Positions 15,728-24,004 are shown, numbered from the stretch's first letter. The stretch is DNA of 64,000 bases from Bacillus sp. HNG (GCF_003400205.1 NZ_QUQV01000008.1:1-64000); one strand, 5' to 3'. Numbers and translations are program-made. The notes: generated from the letters alone by a model not told the origin.

Positions 15728-15751
15728 CTGCGGCTTTTGGTCGCAGATTTT
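15728..15751 (+). terminator. Weak terminator between convergent genes
   Basis: CTGCG/CGCAG stem with ATTTT following. It lies between the DUF3221 gene and the MFS gene. Confidence 0.4.
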
Positions 15752-16988
15752 AACTCACTCCTACTTCTACCTTGTCCTCTGTAAAATATACTTTTTTATT
15801 TTGCTGTGATACGAGAATAATTACGCAAACAGCTAGTATCATGCTAATTACAGATAAGGTAACAATCGTGTATCTCAATGGCAGTAAATCTCCCATGATT
15901 CCAATAAATAATAGAAAAACGACGGACACTGCACTTTGCAGCACACTTACGATACTTGTGACACGCCCCATAATCTCCACAGGTACATTGTTTTGATAGA
16001 AGGTGTTAAAGCCTGTATTTGAAAACGCAAAAAAGAAGCCTAATATGATAAAGCCAGTCGCCGCCATTGCAAAGGAGGTCGACAGGGAGTAAATTAAATA
16101 GCCTGCCGCAAGCATAAAGAGTCCCGTTCCAATCAGAGCGCGAATCGATAGAAGTCTTGAAATAAAAATAACCAATAGGCCTCCTGCCGCATAGCCAATC
16201 CCTGTCACACTCATAAGAAAGCTATACTCCACCTCAGTTAGACCAATCACCCTTTGTGTAAAAACAACCTCCTGGGAATCCATCGCCATTGTAAAGATAT
16301 CAAATATGATAAAGCTTGAATATATCGTCATTACAAACGCCGCTTTTTTTCCAAAGTGGATGACCACTCGCCAATCTTCTAGTAAATTTTTGAATTGAAG
16401 CTTTTCCGTTGTATGCTTTTCGCTACTATCGATATTTGGTAAACATGCGATGAGGATTGCTGAAATAACAAAGGAAATTGCATTACTGTAAATGGCAAGT
16501 TCAAGACTACCAATCATAAAAAGCATACCCGCGATGGCAGGACCTGTTATAAAGGCACCAGAAGAGACCAAGCTTCTAATCGAATTAAAGGTCTTTCGCT
16601 GTTCTTTTGGAATCAGGGCTGTTATATAGGTTGTTGATGTTGGAATAAAAAAGGATTTTGCAACACTGATAATAAATAGCAATGCATAGATCATCCAAAT
16701 ACTTGGAAGAAGTGGGATGATGGCAACCCCAATTGCTCGGATAATATCTGTAATGATCATGATTTTCCGTTTATTCGAGCGGTCAATGATGCTCCCTGAC
16801 CATCCATTTACAAGGATTGATGTGATGGGTCCGACTACCCATAGGGCTGCAACTGCCGCAGCCGATCCCGTCATTTTTAAAACTAATAGATTAATAGCTA
16901 CGAGATATATGAAATCCCCCAAAGAGGATAATCCCACCCCAGTTAAAAGTAATGCGGGGAACTTCCATTTTTTTAATAACTGCTTCAT
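15750..16988 (-). CDS. MFS efflux transporter (MefA/MFS_3-like)
   Basis: A 412-aa protein with 10-12 membrane helices. GWSGSIIDRSNKRK after helix 2 is the loop 2-3 signature of MFS carriers, and IGYAAGGLLVIFISR and FSNTGFNTFYQNNVP are typical of the macrolide-efflux/enterobactin-exporter (MFS_3) branch. It is expected to be a proton-driven exporter of a drug or siderophore; the substrate is unknown. It appears monocistronic. The short N-terminus and complete C-terminus indicate an intact gene. Confidence 0.85.
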   Translation of the reverse strand: MKQLLKKWKFPALLLTGVGLSSLGDFIYLVAINLLVLKMTGSAAAVAALWVVGPITSILVNGWSGSIIDRSNKRKIMIITDIIRAIGVAIIPLLPSIWMIYALLFIISVAKSFFIPTSTTYITALIPKEQRKTFNSIRSLVSSGAFITGPAIAGMLFMIGSLELAIYSNAISFVISAILIACLPNIDSSEKHTTEKLQFKNLLEDWRVVIHFGKKAAFVMTIYSSFIIFDIFTMAMDSQEVVFTQRVIGLTEVEYSFLMSVTGIGYAAGGLLVIFISRLLSIRALIGTGLFMLAAGYLIYSLSTSFAMAATGFIILGFFFAFSNTGFNTFYQNNVPVEIMGRVTSIVSVLQSAVSVVFLLFIGIMGDLLPLRYTIVTLSVISMILAVCVIILVSQQNKKVYFTEDKVEVGVS

Positions 16989-17125
16989 GTAGATGCCCTC
17001 GTTTTCAAAAGATTTCCTCTCTCCTGAATCTTACAAGAAATTCGGTATAAAAAGAAGTCCAAACTTGAATCTCAAACAAACTTCCTTTACGATTGTGGTA
17101 ATTCGTACATAAGGGAGTGGGAAAA

Positions 17126-17602
17126 TTGGCAAGTGTGTATGATTTTAAAGTAAAAACGGTGAATGGGGAATTGAAGTCGCTTAAAGAATATGGAGGAAAA
17201 CCACTTTTAATCGTCAATACAGCAAGTAAGTGTGGATTTACGCCGCAATTTAAAGGATTGCAGGAGCTATTTGAAAAATACCAAAAGGATGGCTTAGTTG
17301 TTCTTGGGTTTCCGTGTGCTCAGTTTGGTAATCAGGAATTCGAAAAAATCGAGGAAACGACCTCTTTTTGTGAGATGAATTATGGCGTGTCATTCCCGAT
17401 GTTTGCAAAAGTTGATGTAAATGGTGAGAATGCAGATCCACTGTTTCAATTTTTAAAAGAAGAACAAAAAGGAGTATTGTCGAAAGCGATTAAATGGAAC
17501 TTCACTAAATTTTTAGTGGATCGTAACGGGCAGGTTGTGGAACGCTATGCCCCACAAACCGAGCCAGCTAAAATAGAGAAAGACATTGAAAAAGTGTTAT
17601 AG
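17126..17602 (+). CDS. bsaA: Glutathione peroxidase family protein (BsaA-like)
   Basis: A 158-aa thiol peroxidase. The peroxidatic Cys36 lies in NTASKCGFT, and IKWNFTKFLVD carries the Trp-Asn of the active site. The canonical GFPCNQF motif is GFPCAQFGNQE here, an Asn-to-Ala change. In Firmicutes such proteins reduce peroxides with thioredoxin rather than glutathione. A TTG start eight bases after GGGAG is preferred over the GTG that lies inside the ribosome binding site. It overlaps the 3' end of the convergent glycosylase gene by a few bases. Confidence 0.85.
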   Translation: MASVYDFKVKTVNGELKSLKEYGGKPLLIVNTASKCGFTPQFKGLQELFEKYQKDGLVVLGFPCAQFGNQEFEKIEETTSFCEMNYGVSFPMFAKVDVNGENADPLFQFLKEEQKGVLSKAIKWNFTKFLVDRNGQVVERYAPQTEPAKIEKDIEKVL

Positions 17603-18097
17603 ATAGTCTTTGATTATTTTCCACTCTTGGAGCTTGCCTTCAAGAGTTTTATTGTATTTGCCAGGAACAGGGCTCGTAGACGGAAGCTTAATTACCTCAA
17701 CTCCGCGTAAGCGATTAAGACCAATATATTTTTGATAACTTTTATATGATTTTGTGCCGTTACAAACGATTAAGCGTAAATTCGGGTGATTTTTTACAAA
17801 TGCCTCAATCTCGTTCGGTTCCTCATCTTTGATATTGGAATCCAAACTGCCTTCACGATAGCAGCTATATAACACGTCCCAAAGTGCAATTTTTTGCTCT
17901 TTTAAAAAGGCAATCTTATCTTTGTACTCTCTCAGCTCAGGACTCTCAAAAAGCATGAACATGATTTTCCAAAAATGATTTCGTTTGTTTCCGTAGTACT
18001 CTTGTTTCCTTAGTGATTCGACACTTGGCATTGAGCCAAGGATTAGTATTCTTGGGTCCTCACCAACAATAGGCTCAAGACCAAAAATTCTCTCCAC
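17597..18097 (-). CDS. DNA-deoxyinosine glycosylase (UDG superfamily)
   Basis: A 166-aa uracil-DNA-glycosylase fold. RILILGSMPSVESLRKQEYYG and NKRNHFWKIMFMLF match the family 6 hypoxanthine-DNA glycosylase pattern. WDVLYSCYREGSLDSNI and LPSTSPVPGKYN, the DNA-binding loop, follow. It should remove deaminated bases (hypoxanthine, perhaps uracil) in base-excision repair. A GTG at 18097 with AGGTG upstream is my choice; an ATG two codons earlier is possible. It is divergent from an SRPBCC gene across about 55 bp. Confidence 0.8.
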   Translation of the reverse strand: MERIFGLEPIVGEDPRILILGSMPSVESLRKQEYYGNKRNHFWKIMFMLFESPELREYKDKIAFLKEQKIALWDVLYSCYREGSLDSNIKDEEPNEIEAFVKNHPNLRLIVCNGTKSYKSYQKYIGLNRLRGVEVIKLPSTSPVPGKYNKTLEGKLQEWKIIKDYL

Positions 18098-18152
18098 AAG
18101 CATCACCTTTTCTGCTATGTTTAATCTATCATACCATTCGAGGTCATTTAAA

Positions 18153-18593
18153 ATGAAACAATCTATTGTTATCGAAGTAGCCATTACAGATGTATTTGAA
18201 AGTATTGCAAAGGCTAGTTTACGTGAAAAATGGTTTCCAAACGTGACTTTTATTCGTTATTCTAACCCAAAGGACGAGTTGAAAACAGGGGCTACCTTTC
18301 AACTAACCGCCGAGGAAGGTAATGAACATGTTGTGTTACAGGGGAGAAATAAGGAAGTCAGCCGACCCTCGCTCTTTTCGTTCGAGCTTGAATCAAGGAC
18401 TTATATTATGACTTTTTCGTATTACTTACACCAACAAGGTGGACACACGCTAGTGGAGCAAGAGTTTGAAACTAAATATCATCGTCCTGTGATGAATGCA
18501 ATTGATAAGCTTTTTAAAAGTTCAACAAAGCAGACTGGGGAATTTATTCTTAGCCGTCTGGAAAACTTTTGTGTTATGAATAGGTCTAACTAG
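18153..18593 (+). CDS. SRPBCC-family protein
   Basis: A 146-aa protein with the SRPBCC pattern: MKQSIVIEVAITDVFESIAK, WFPNVTFIRYSN, then alternating strands and a C-terminal helix. It is a small helix-grip protein likely to bind a hydrophobic ligand or lipid, with no predicted catalysis. GAGGTCATTTAAA precedes the ATG; a longer in-frame start lacks a ribosome binding site and would run into the divergent gene. Confidence 0.7.
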   Translation: MKQSIVIEVAITDVFESIAKASLREKWFPNVTFIRYSNPKDELKTGATFQLTAEEGNEHVVLQGRNKEVSRPSLFSFELESRTYIMTFSYYLHQQGGHTLVEQEFETKYHRPVMNAIDKLFKSSTKQTGEFILSRLENFCVMNRSN

Positions 18594-18598
18594 CCTAG

Positions 18599-18637
18599 AA
18601 AAAACAGGTACTTTTCCTCCATGAAGAAAAGTACCTG
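18599..18637 (-). terminator. Terminator of the terC-like gene
   Basis: CAGGTACTTTTC and GAAAAGTACCTG arms; the minus strand continues with six T. It also lies just past the stop of the convergent SRPBCC gene. Confidence 0.85.
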
Positions 18638-18651
18638 CTGCATCGATATCT

Positions 18652-19428
18652 TTATGAAGCTTTATCTTTTAGATGTTTCTTATTACTTGGTGCAAACCAA
18701 CCGATTAGAGCAATGGCGACTAATACTCCATAGAAGATAATGGTCCAAATAGTACTATGAGGAAAGTCGTGATCTAAAATCCCAATATCCCTATGTGCTA
18801 GGGTAATGACAGCAAGTTTGACACCGACCCAGGCTACAATGGCATAAGCGGTGGTTTCAAGTGCAGGACGTTTTTCAAGAAGCTGTACAAACCATGTGGC
18901 TGCAAACTTGATTAGGATCAATCCGGCAATGCCTCCAAGAACGACAACAATAAATTGTCCTCCATCCATACCACCAAAATCGCCAAGTGGTGAATCTGGT
19001 AAACCAAGGGCAAGTGCGACTGCTGCTAAAATCGAATCTATGGCAAAAGCAAGGTCAGCTAATGCAATCTTCCCAACGGTAGGCCAAAAACCTTTACCAG
19101 CAGCTTCCTTTTCATCGTCTTTATGAACGTTCTTATTGTCTTTTCCAAACTTTGCCTGAATGACATGCTTTAACCCTAGGTATAGGAGATAAAGTGCCCC
19201 AATCGCCTGTATTTGCCACACATTTGCGATAAATGATATAGCAAATAGGGCTACAAAGCGGAAAGCAAAGGCCATTAGGATTCCATAATTTATGGCTTTC
19301 TTTTTTTCATCCTCTGGTAAATGTCTGGCTATAACTGCAAGTACGAGGGCATTATCAGCCGATAACAATCCTTCCAAGCCAATTAAAATCAACAATGCCC
19401 AGGCGTATTCTAGCCATATTGTATCCAT
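18652..19428 (-). CDS. TerC-family membrane protein
   Basis: A 258-aa protein with about seven membrane helices. LLSADNALVLAVIA in the first helices and ADLAFAIDSILAAVAL in the middle are the acidic signatures of TerC/YkoY/YjbE-type proteins. In B. subtilis relatives export manganese during metalation of secreted proteins, so a similar metal-export role is likely. The cytosolic loop at residues 95-115 is highly charged. I looked upstream for a yybP-ykoY manganese riboswitch and did not find its GGGGAGUA core; only a simple hairpin is present near 19505. Confidence 0.85.
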   Translation of the reverse strand: MDTIWLEYAWALLILIGLEGLLSADNALVLAVIARHLPEDEKKKAINYGILMAFAFRFVALFAISFIANVWQIQAIGALYLLYLGLKHVIQAKFGKDNKNVHKDDEKEAAGKGFWPTVGKIALADLAFAIDSILAAVALALGLPDSPLGDFGGMDGGQFIVVVLGGIAGLILIKFAATWFVQLLEKRPALETTAYAIVAWVGVKLAVITLAHRDIGILDHDFPHSTIWTIIFYGVLVAIALIGWFAPSNKKHLKDKAS

Positions 19429-19581
19429 CTATTTCGCTCCTAACGTAACTAAGAATATCATTCAAACCGCATTAATATTAGAATTTCCCTTAATAAAAGA
19501 GCTATCCTTTTATTTTAAAAAGGATGCAATTACCAAGATGCCTCGTTTACACTTATCTTTACTTACATATTCGTATAATCA

Positions 19582-20097
19582 TCAGTAGACAATATAATCA
19601 GCACCATCTTTAAAAAAATCCATAATCCAAATAATACCCATGAAAAAGATCCATACTAGTAACGGAATGCCAAAGCTCATGAAAGCTTGACTCCATTTAT
19701 AACGAACCTTCTTTTTTCGTAAAATACGATCTATCATAAAATACAGAATAGCTGCGCCCAGACTAACCCATTGAAGGATGGAACCGAATAATAAATGAAA
19801 AATGAAGGACATATATGGCTCCGTCCGTTTCACCCAATTTTTCGCAATGAGTTCCGATAGGAAGTCGCTTATAATGGATGTTACTGTTCCGTAAACGAAG
19901 ATGACTGGAAAGCTATACATGAGGTAGAAGGGCACTGATGTTGTAAAGCTCCACAAGTATTCTTTTATGGAGTTGATATCACTCCCGAATGGACTCGGAA
20001 CGAATAAGCCTAGGAGGATTGCAAATAGCGCACCTGTGAGGGATGCTGCGAGTAGTTTTCTTGGTAATACGTGTTGTTTTTTTTCTGCCAAATCCAT
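19582..20097 (-). CDS. Membrane protein, about four helices, overlapping upstream gene in -1 frame
   Basis: A 171-aa hydrophobic protein with an N-terminal cytosolic stretch, then segments such as LLAASLTGALFAILLGLFV and MYSFPVIFVYGTVTSIIS and two further helices. I do not recognise the family. The ATG follows GGAGTTGA, so independent translation is possible. However, the first 88 bp lie inside the upstream gene, and a slippery A AAA AAC in that gene shifts exactly into this frame. It could therefore be made alone or as the C-terminal half of a 324-aa fusion. Confidence 0.6.
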   Translation of the reverse strand: MDLAEKKQHVLPRKLLAASLTGALFAILLGLFVPSPFGSDINSIKEYLWSFTTSVPFYLMYSFPVIFVYGTVTSIISDFLSELIAKNWVKRTEPYMSFIFHLLFGSILQWVSLGAAILYFMIDRILRKKKVRYKWSQAFMSFGIPLLVWIFFMGIIWIMDFFKDGADYIVY

Positions 20098-20555
20098 TCA
20101 ACTCCATCTAAGAATCGTCTTTGCTTTGAGCGTAACACAGTTATCCCAACCAATAGCACAATACCAACCCCAAAAACTGCCCAAAAATTCAATCTCATCA
20201 GTACGTTCTTAAAACTAAAGGCTGCATCATGGACATAGACTGCTTTTACATAGTGACCTTCTTCCGTTTCCACGGCAATAGCTTCATTAATGGGAATATC
20301 TTCAATTTTAAAATAACCTATGCCAATCTCATAGTAATTGGATGCATTTCCGTAATAGTCACCGGTATATTCATCCGCTTTTGTTTCCACTTTCCCAATC
20401 ATTTTTCCTACTTCAGATTGGTCGAGTAGCATTTCTTCTTTAACCTCATATACTTTCCCATCATGAACAACGAAGATATAGGCCCAACTAAGAGCGGTAG
20501 CAAAGGCTGAAGTTACCAACAAAAATACAATCGTTAAAAAAATTGTTTTTCTCAT
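20010..20555 (-). CDS. Membrane protein with extracytoplasmic domain, 181 aa
   Basis: An N-terminal helix (IFLTIVFLLVTSAFATALSWAY) is followed by an acidic domain of about 90 residues (VYEVKEEMLLDQSEVGKMIG to VETEEGHYVKAV). A second helix near residue 125 (FWAVFGVGIVLLVGITVL) and a short cytosolic tail end it. I do not recognise it. The last 29 codons overlap the next gene, and the tail after the slippery site (NTYYQENYSQ onwards) is low in conserved-looking features. It is the third gene of a four-gene membrane operon. Confidence 0.65.
   Translation of the reverse strand: MRKTIFLTIVFLLVTSAFATALSWAYIFVVHDGKVYEVKEEMLLDQSEVGKMIGKVETKADEYTGDYYGNASNYYEIGIGYFKIEDIPINEAIAVETEEGHYVKAVYVHDAAFSFKNVLMRLNFWAVFGVGIVLLVGITVLRSKQRRFLDGVEWIWQKKNNTYYQENYSQHPSQVRYLQSS
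20076..20082 (-). promoter_or_regulatory. Candidate -1 frameshift site A AAA AAC
   Basis: On the minus strand an A8 run ends in AAC. The codon phase of the 181-aa gene is AAA-AAA-AAC, so the heptamer A AAA AAC is correctly phased. A one-base backward slip puts ribosomes in the frame of the 171-aa gene (codon CAA). A GGAG lies about 17 bases upstream and could help, as in dnaX. This is sequence-based inference. Confidence 0.45.
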
Positions 20556-20567
20556 TTCAATTCTCCA

Positions 20568-20897
20568 TTACGTTAGAAAACCTGAATAATATAAAACAAA
20601 ATACATTCCAAAACAAAGAATCGAGCCAACTAAAAAAGGACTGATTCTTAATGTCATTTTCTCGTGTTGTGTTTTGTAGTTCCCTAAAAGCGCATCAAAA
20701 ACGGCCATTTGACCACTTTTCGATAAAACATCCCCTGTGGAACTCATCAAAAAGGCAAAAATGGCGAAAATGGAGGAGCCAAGGAACATGGTGTTAGCAA
20801 GGTTTGTATCAAAAAACAATGAAATTCCGAAAAGTAAGCATAATTCTACAACTACCACTAATAAAACGACGATCAAGTATCTTTTCAAGGACCCCAC
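20568..20897 (-). CDS. Small membrane protein, 109 aa
   Basis: Three membrane helices: YLIVVLLVVVVELCLLFGISLF, FLGSSIFAIFAFLMSS and FLVGSILCFGMYFVLYYSGF (quoted in part). A short polar loop with GDVLSKSGQMAVFDALLG lies between helices two and three. I do not recognise the family with certainty. It sits 12 bp ahead of the 181-aa gene in the same operon, so a joint membrane role is likely. Confidence 0.65.
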   Translation of the reverse strand: MGSLKRYLIVVLLVVVVELCLLFGISLFFDTNLANTMFLGSSIFAIFAFLMSSTGDVLSKSGQMAVFDALLGNYKTQHEKMTLRISPFLVGSILCFGMYFVLYYSGFLT

Positions 20898-20973
20898 TCC
20901 CTTCTTTATACATTTACGTGGAATATTAGCAGAAGTTTCAGTTTTTTTACCATTTTTTTCATTAAAAAAATGA

Positions 20974-21195
20974 TTACTCTTTCCCTTTTTTAAGTTCTTC
21001 TACAACATATCTTGAACCTAAAATTGTACATAAAATAACAGTAAAGATTAGCGTTACTAATAATGCATGCGTTTGTAAATGATACGATGATTCAACAGAA
21101 GAATAGCCTATATTGGACATAATAGGACTTACGATAAAAACACTCATAAAAAATAATGCAATTGTGGCTAAAAGCGAAATTCCTAGTGTTTTCAT
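20974..21195 (-). CDS. Small membrane protein, 73 aa
   Basis: Two membrane helices (LGISLLATIALFFMSVFIV and LLVTLIFTVILCTILGS) and a charged tail, VVEELKKGKE. The start is the ATG eight bases after AAAGGAG, six codons inside the longest frame. It is not recognised. It is the first gene of the four-gene membrane cluster ending at 19582, with 76 bp to the next gene. Confidence 0.6.
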   Translation of the reverse strand: MKTLGISLLATIALFFMSVFIVSPIMSNIGYSSVESSYHLQTHALLVTLIFTVILCTILGSRYVVEELKKGKE

Positions 21196-21261
21196 GGATT
21201 GTTCTCCTTTCATTAAGGGTTATTCTATATTTATGTAATTCAGCTTTAGAGATTATCCTTT

Positions 21262-21801
21262 TCAACTCCTCCAAACCCGTTCAAGGGAAATATGTTGATT
21301 TTGTTTTAAAATGTAAATATCAGGGTTGCTCAGTGTTCTCCATTGTTCAAATCCGAAGTTTTTATTGTAATGCTTTAATAGCAATGACATTAAGCCGCCA
21401 TGCGTGACTAAAATGGTATTTTCAGCATCACTTTTTAAAACATCGTCCACAACGCCTAGAATTCGGGTTGCAGCTTCTCGGCTAGATTCTCCACCTTCAT
21501 ATGCAAGGTCAAAATCTTCAAATGTTGCTCTTAATTTCTCAAACCAATCTGCCATTTTTATTGAACTTAACACTCGTTCAGCTAGTTGCTGATTTGTTTC
21601 AATCTCGATATTTACTTCATTTGCGAGTGGCTGAATCGTTTGAATGGCACGTTTAAAGGGACTTGAAATAATTCGATCGACTTTTCTCTGTTCAAAAAAG
21701 GCGGCTACATCAGCAGCTTGAGTTAGACCATTATTGGTTAAAGGTGCTTCCGGTTCCTGCCCCTCCGCTTCGCAATGCCTGATAATATAGATGTTTTTCA
21801 T
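21262..21801 (-). CDS. Histidine phosphatase superfamily protein
   Basis: A 179-aa branch-1 histidine phosphatase. The nucleophile motif is IRHCEAEG (His8), ISSPFKRAIQT holds the second arginine, and VTHGGLMSLLL carries the second catalytic His. It removes phosphate through a phospho-histidine intermediate; the substrate is unknown. A close relative lies at 31694-32251. It is probably transcribed alone or after the GNAT unit. Confidence 0.85.
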   Translation of the reverse strand: MKNIYIIRHCEAEGQEPEAPLTNNGLTQAADVAAFFEQRKVDRIISSPFKRAIQTIQPLANEVNIEIETNQQLAERVLSSIKMADWFEKLRATFEDFDLAYEGGESSREAATRILGVVDDVLKSDAENTILVTHGGLMSLLLKHYNKNFGFEQWRTLSNPDIYILKQNQHISLERVWRS

Positions 21802-21849
21802 AAGTATCGCTTCCTTTTAGGACCTTTTCTTTTTTATGTGTTATTCAAC

Positions 21850-21886
21850 AAAAAAAGTGTGAATCCTGCTTGGATGTTCACACTTT
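21850..21886 (-). terminator. Terminator of the GNAT gene at 21892
   Basis: AAGTGTGAA and TTCACACTT arms with seven T following on the minus strand. Confidence 0.85.
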
Positions 21887-21891
21887 ACAAT

Positions 21892-22389
21892 TCATAATAT
21901 CTTTGCCATATAGAATTCATCAACAAAGACACCACCGATTAATAGGGAATGTCGTTTTGTACCCTCGATTTCAAATCCCATTTTTTTATATAGGGATAAG
22001 CCTGCTGTGTTTTGAGTCACAACGGTCAATTCTAAGCGATGGATCTGATGAGTTAACGCCCATCTGTCCAATTCTTTAAATAATTTTGTACCTACTCCAT
22101 TACCTCTTGAATCCTTCAAGATTCCAATCACGATGTAGACTGAATGTTTGTTTCTTCTAGCATTGCCGCCAATAGCCATTAAGAAGCCAATCAACTTGTC
22201 GTCTTTCTCAGCTACAAAAATTGTCGAGTTCTCATCTGATCTAATTTTTTCAATCATTTTTCGTTGCTGGTCGGGACTCACTTTTCTTTCTCCCGCTTCC
22301 CAAAGCATAAATTCTGAGGTATTTTCCACCTGTTGAGTTAACTTAAGAAAACTTTCAGCGTCCACGGGTGTAATCTCTCTCACTAGCAA
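21892..22389 (-). CDS. GNAT-family N-acetyltransferase
   Basis: A 165-aa GNAT with the acetyl-CoA loop RGNGVGTKLF near residue 94, then LELTVVTQNTAGLSLYKKMGFE, the classic motif B. It is probably a detoxifying or protein-N-acetylating enzyme; the substrate is not predictable. The start is TTG, eight bases after AGGAGG. It follows another GNAT gene by 12 bp. Confidence 0.85.
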   Translation of the reverse strand: MLVREITPVDAESFLKLTQQVENTSEFMLWEAGERKVSPDQQRKMIEKIRSDENSTIFVAEKDDKLIGFLMAIGGNARRNKHSVYIVIGILKDSRGNGVGTKLFKELDRWALTHQIHRLELTVVTQNTAGLSLYKKMGFEIEGTKRHSLLIGGVFVDEFYMAKIL

Positions 22390-22401
22390 TCTACTTCCCT
22401 C

Positions 22402-22818
22402 CTAACATTCGATAACCTTCTCCATTATGACATAGTATTTACCACCTTTTGTAAAACGATGGTTGGTTTCTTTCAAACCAAATTTTTTATAAAAATCCAT
22501 CTTATTCTCTCTTGCGTTACACCATATTCTGTTCAAGCCTTGATTCTTTGCCTCATTTATCACAAAGTCTAATAATAGACTACCGTATCCCTTACTTTGT
22601 TCATGTTGGAGTGTTGCAAACTTACGAAACTGAGCCTCATCATGATTTATAAAAAGGGAGATTACCGAAATCAGCTTGTCCTCCTCAAAAAGACCATAAT
22701 GAATCCCGATATCATCATCTTCTAATTTTATGTAGTCAAAGTCCTTATCAGGCCACATGACTTTATGCCGGACCTCCCAGGCTTTTTCTTTATCAATTGT
22801 TGTAATCGTAGTTTTCAT
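22402..22818 (-). CDS. GNAT-family N-acetyltransferase
   Basis: A 138-aa acetyltransferase of the ElaA-like size class. HKVMWPDKDFDYIKLEDDD is near the start, QSKGYGSLLLDF is the cofactor loop, and IWCNARENKMDFYKKFGL the C-terminal motif. AAGGAGAGGACT precedes the ATG at 22818; the longer frame extends into the GDPD gene without a ribosome binding site. It follows GDPD by 62 bp and precedes the next GNAT, so the three may be one unit. Confidence 0.8.
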   Translation of the reverse strand: MKTTITTIDKEKAWEVRHKVMWPDKDFDYIKLEDDDIGIHYGLFEEDKLISVISLFINHDEAQFRKFATLQHEQSKGYGSLLLDFVINEAKNQGLNRIWCNARENKMDFYKKFGLKETNHRFTKGGKYYVIMEKVIEC

Positions 22819-22879
22819 AGTCCTCTCCTTGGGACGTACATTTTCCCAAATGGGAAGATGTACCTGTCCCTGTGTCCCA

Positions 22880-23701
22880 TTATAATTCCTTTGTATAAAG
22901 GATGTAATCGGTGAAATAACCATCTATTTGGAGGTCTTTCAACCGAGTTTGTTCGCTTTTTTGTGTTTTCTTATTCGTAAAATAAACATGTACTTTTTTT
23001 CCATTATCGTGTAATTTCTTTACAATGCGGTTTGTTACATCACTTGATTCTATACCAATAATGGGATAGTCGGTTTCAATAGCCTTATTTAAATCAAATT
23101 TCCCTTTTTTAAATAAAAAGGTCAGTGGAAGATCCGGTGCTAACGTACTAAGCTTTTCTAGACTTTTTGTAGAAAAGGATTGAAGGATGACTCTTTTTTC
23201 ATCAAGTAAATGATATTCATCTAAGAGAGCAATGACTTTTTCCTCCATAGCTAACTGGTTATTCACAAGTCTTGTTTCGATATAAAAATTCTCCGTGCCA
23301 GAAAACTCATCAAAAATCTCTCGTAAGCTTGGAATTTCCTCTGATACCACTTTATTTTCAAAAGTCGATACTGTTTTGAACTTCTTCAGCTCTTCTAATG
23401 TAAAATCAGAAACTTTCCCTTTCCCATTCGTCGTTCGATCGATGGTATCATCATGGATGGCTACAAGTTCGCCATCCTTTGTCATACGCAGATCAATTTC
23501 TAAATAATCTATCCCGTCCTGAGAAGCAATTTTATAAGCCGTTAATGTATGTTCATTAAACCGATCATTCGCTCCTCGATGGGCAATAATCAAAGATTCC
23601 CCTGCTTTCACAGGTTCTTCTTTACGTTCTGTTATCGCCAATGCGATTGTCGCAAATCCAAGGCTTATTAACAATGTAAGAATCAAATACCTTTTTACCA
23701 A
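22880..23701 (-). CDS. Glycerophosphodiester phosphodiesterase
   Basis: A 273-aa protein with an N-terminal membrane or signal helix (YLILTLLISLGFATIALAI), then a GDPD TIM barrel: IIAHRGANDRFNEHT, YLEIDLRMTKDGELVAIHDD and DRTTNGKG. The His-Arg, Glu-Asp and His of the active site are present. It hydrolyses glycerophosphodiesters to glycerol-3-phosphate and an alcohol, probably outside the membrane. The TTG start six bases after GGAAGG is likely; ATG at 23716 is an alternative. Its position next to the pst operon fits phosphate scavenging. Confidence 0.85.
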   Translation of the reverse strand: MVKRYLILTLLISLGFATIALAITERKEEPVKAGESLIIAHRGANDRFNEHTLTAYKIASQDGIDYLEIDLRMTKDGELVAIHDDTIDRTTNGKGKVSDFTLEELKKFKTVSTFENKVVSEEIPSLREIFDEFSGTENFYIETRLVNNQLAMEEKVIALLDEYHLLDEKRVILQSFSTKSLEKLSTLAPDLPLTFLFKKGKFDLNKAIETDYPIIGIESSDVTNRIVKKLHDNGKKVHVYFTNKKTQKSEQTRLKDLQIDGYFTDYILYTKEL

Positions 23702-23787
23702 ACGAATCCTTCCCATCGTTCCATTATTAATACCATTTAAACATATAAACACGCTACTTTTCCACTTACTTACAAATACTTAAAAAT

Positions 23788-23817
23788 AAAAAATGCTTGA
23801 CAGCCAAGCATTTTTTT
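23788..23817 (-). terminator. Terminator of the pst operon
   Basis: AAATGCTTG-ACAGC-CAAGCATTT, with T runs on both strands, five bases past the stop of the small acidic gene. Confidence 0.85.
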
Positions 23818-23821
23818 GAAT

Positions 23822-23977
23822 TTATTCATCATCTGGTTCCATATTTTTCACGACAAGTGCCGTGTTATTATTATTGATTAGAGAGTCGGTATCAAAGGCA
23901 TCTTGATCTTCCTCACCGTTTAGTATTTGGTTAATCTTTATATTCGCTGTTTCAGCTTCGGACTTCTTGTCTTTCAT
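23822..23977 (-). CDS. Small acidic protein, 51 aa, last gene of the pst operon
   Basis: A 51-residue, strongly acidic peptide (ILNGEEDQDAFDTDSLINNN, ending NMEPDDE) with no membrane helix or cysteine. GAGGAGGTATCACA is an excellent ribosome binding site, and a terminator follows at once, which supports it as real. It starts 27 bp after phoU. I do not know a homologue; it may be a small regulator of the phosphate system or an unrelated passenger. Confidence 0.55.
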   Translation of the reverse strand: MKDKKSEAETANIKINQILNGEEDQDAFDTDSLINNNNTALVVKNMEPDDE

Positions 23978-24004
23978 TGTGATACCTCCTCGAGTTGTAT
24001 TTCA

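Noticed and set aside
19429-19581. Possible manganese (yybP-ykoY) riboswitch before the terC-like gene
   Set aside because: The expected GGGGAGUA core and paired helices are not present; only a simple 8-bp hairpin was seen.
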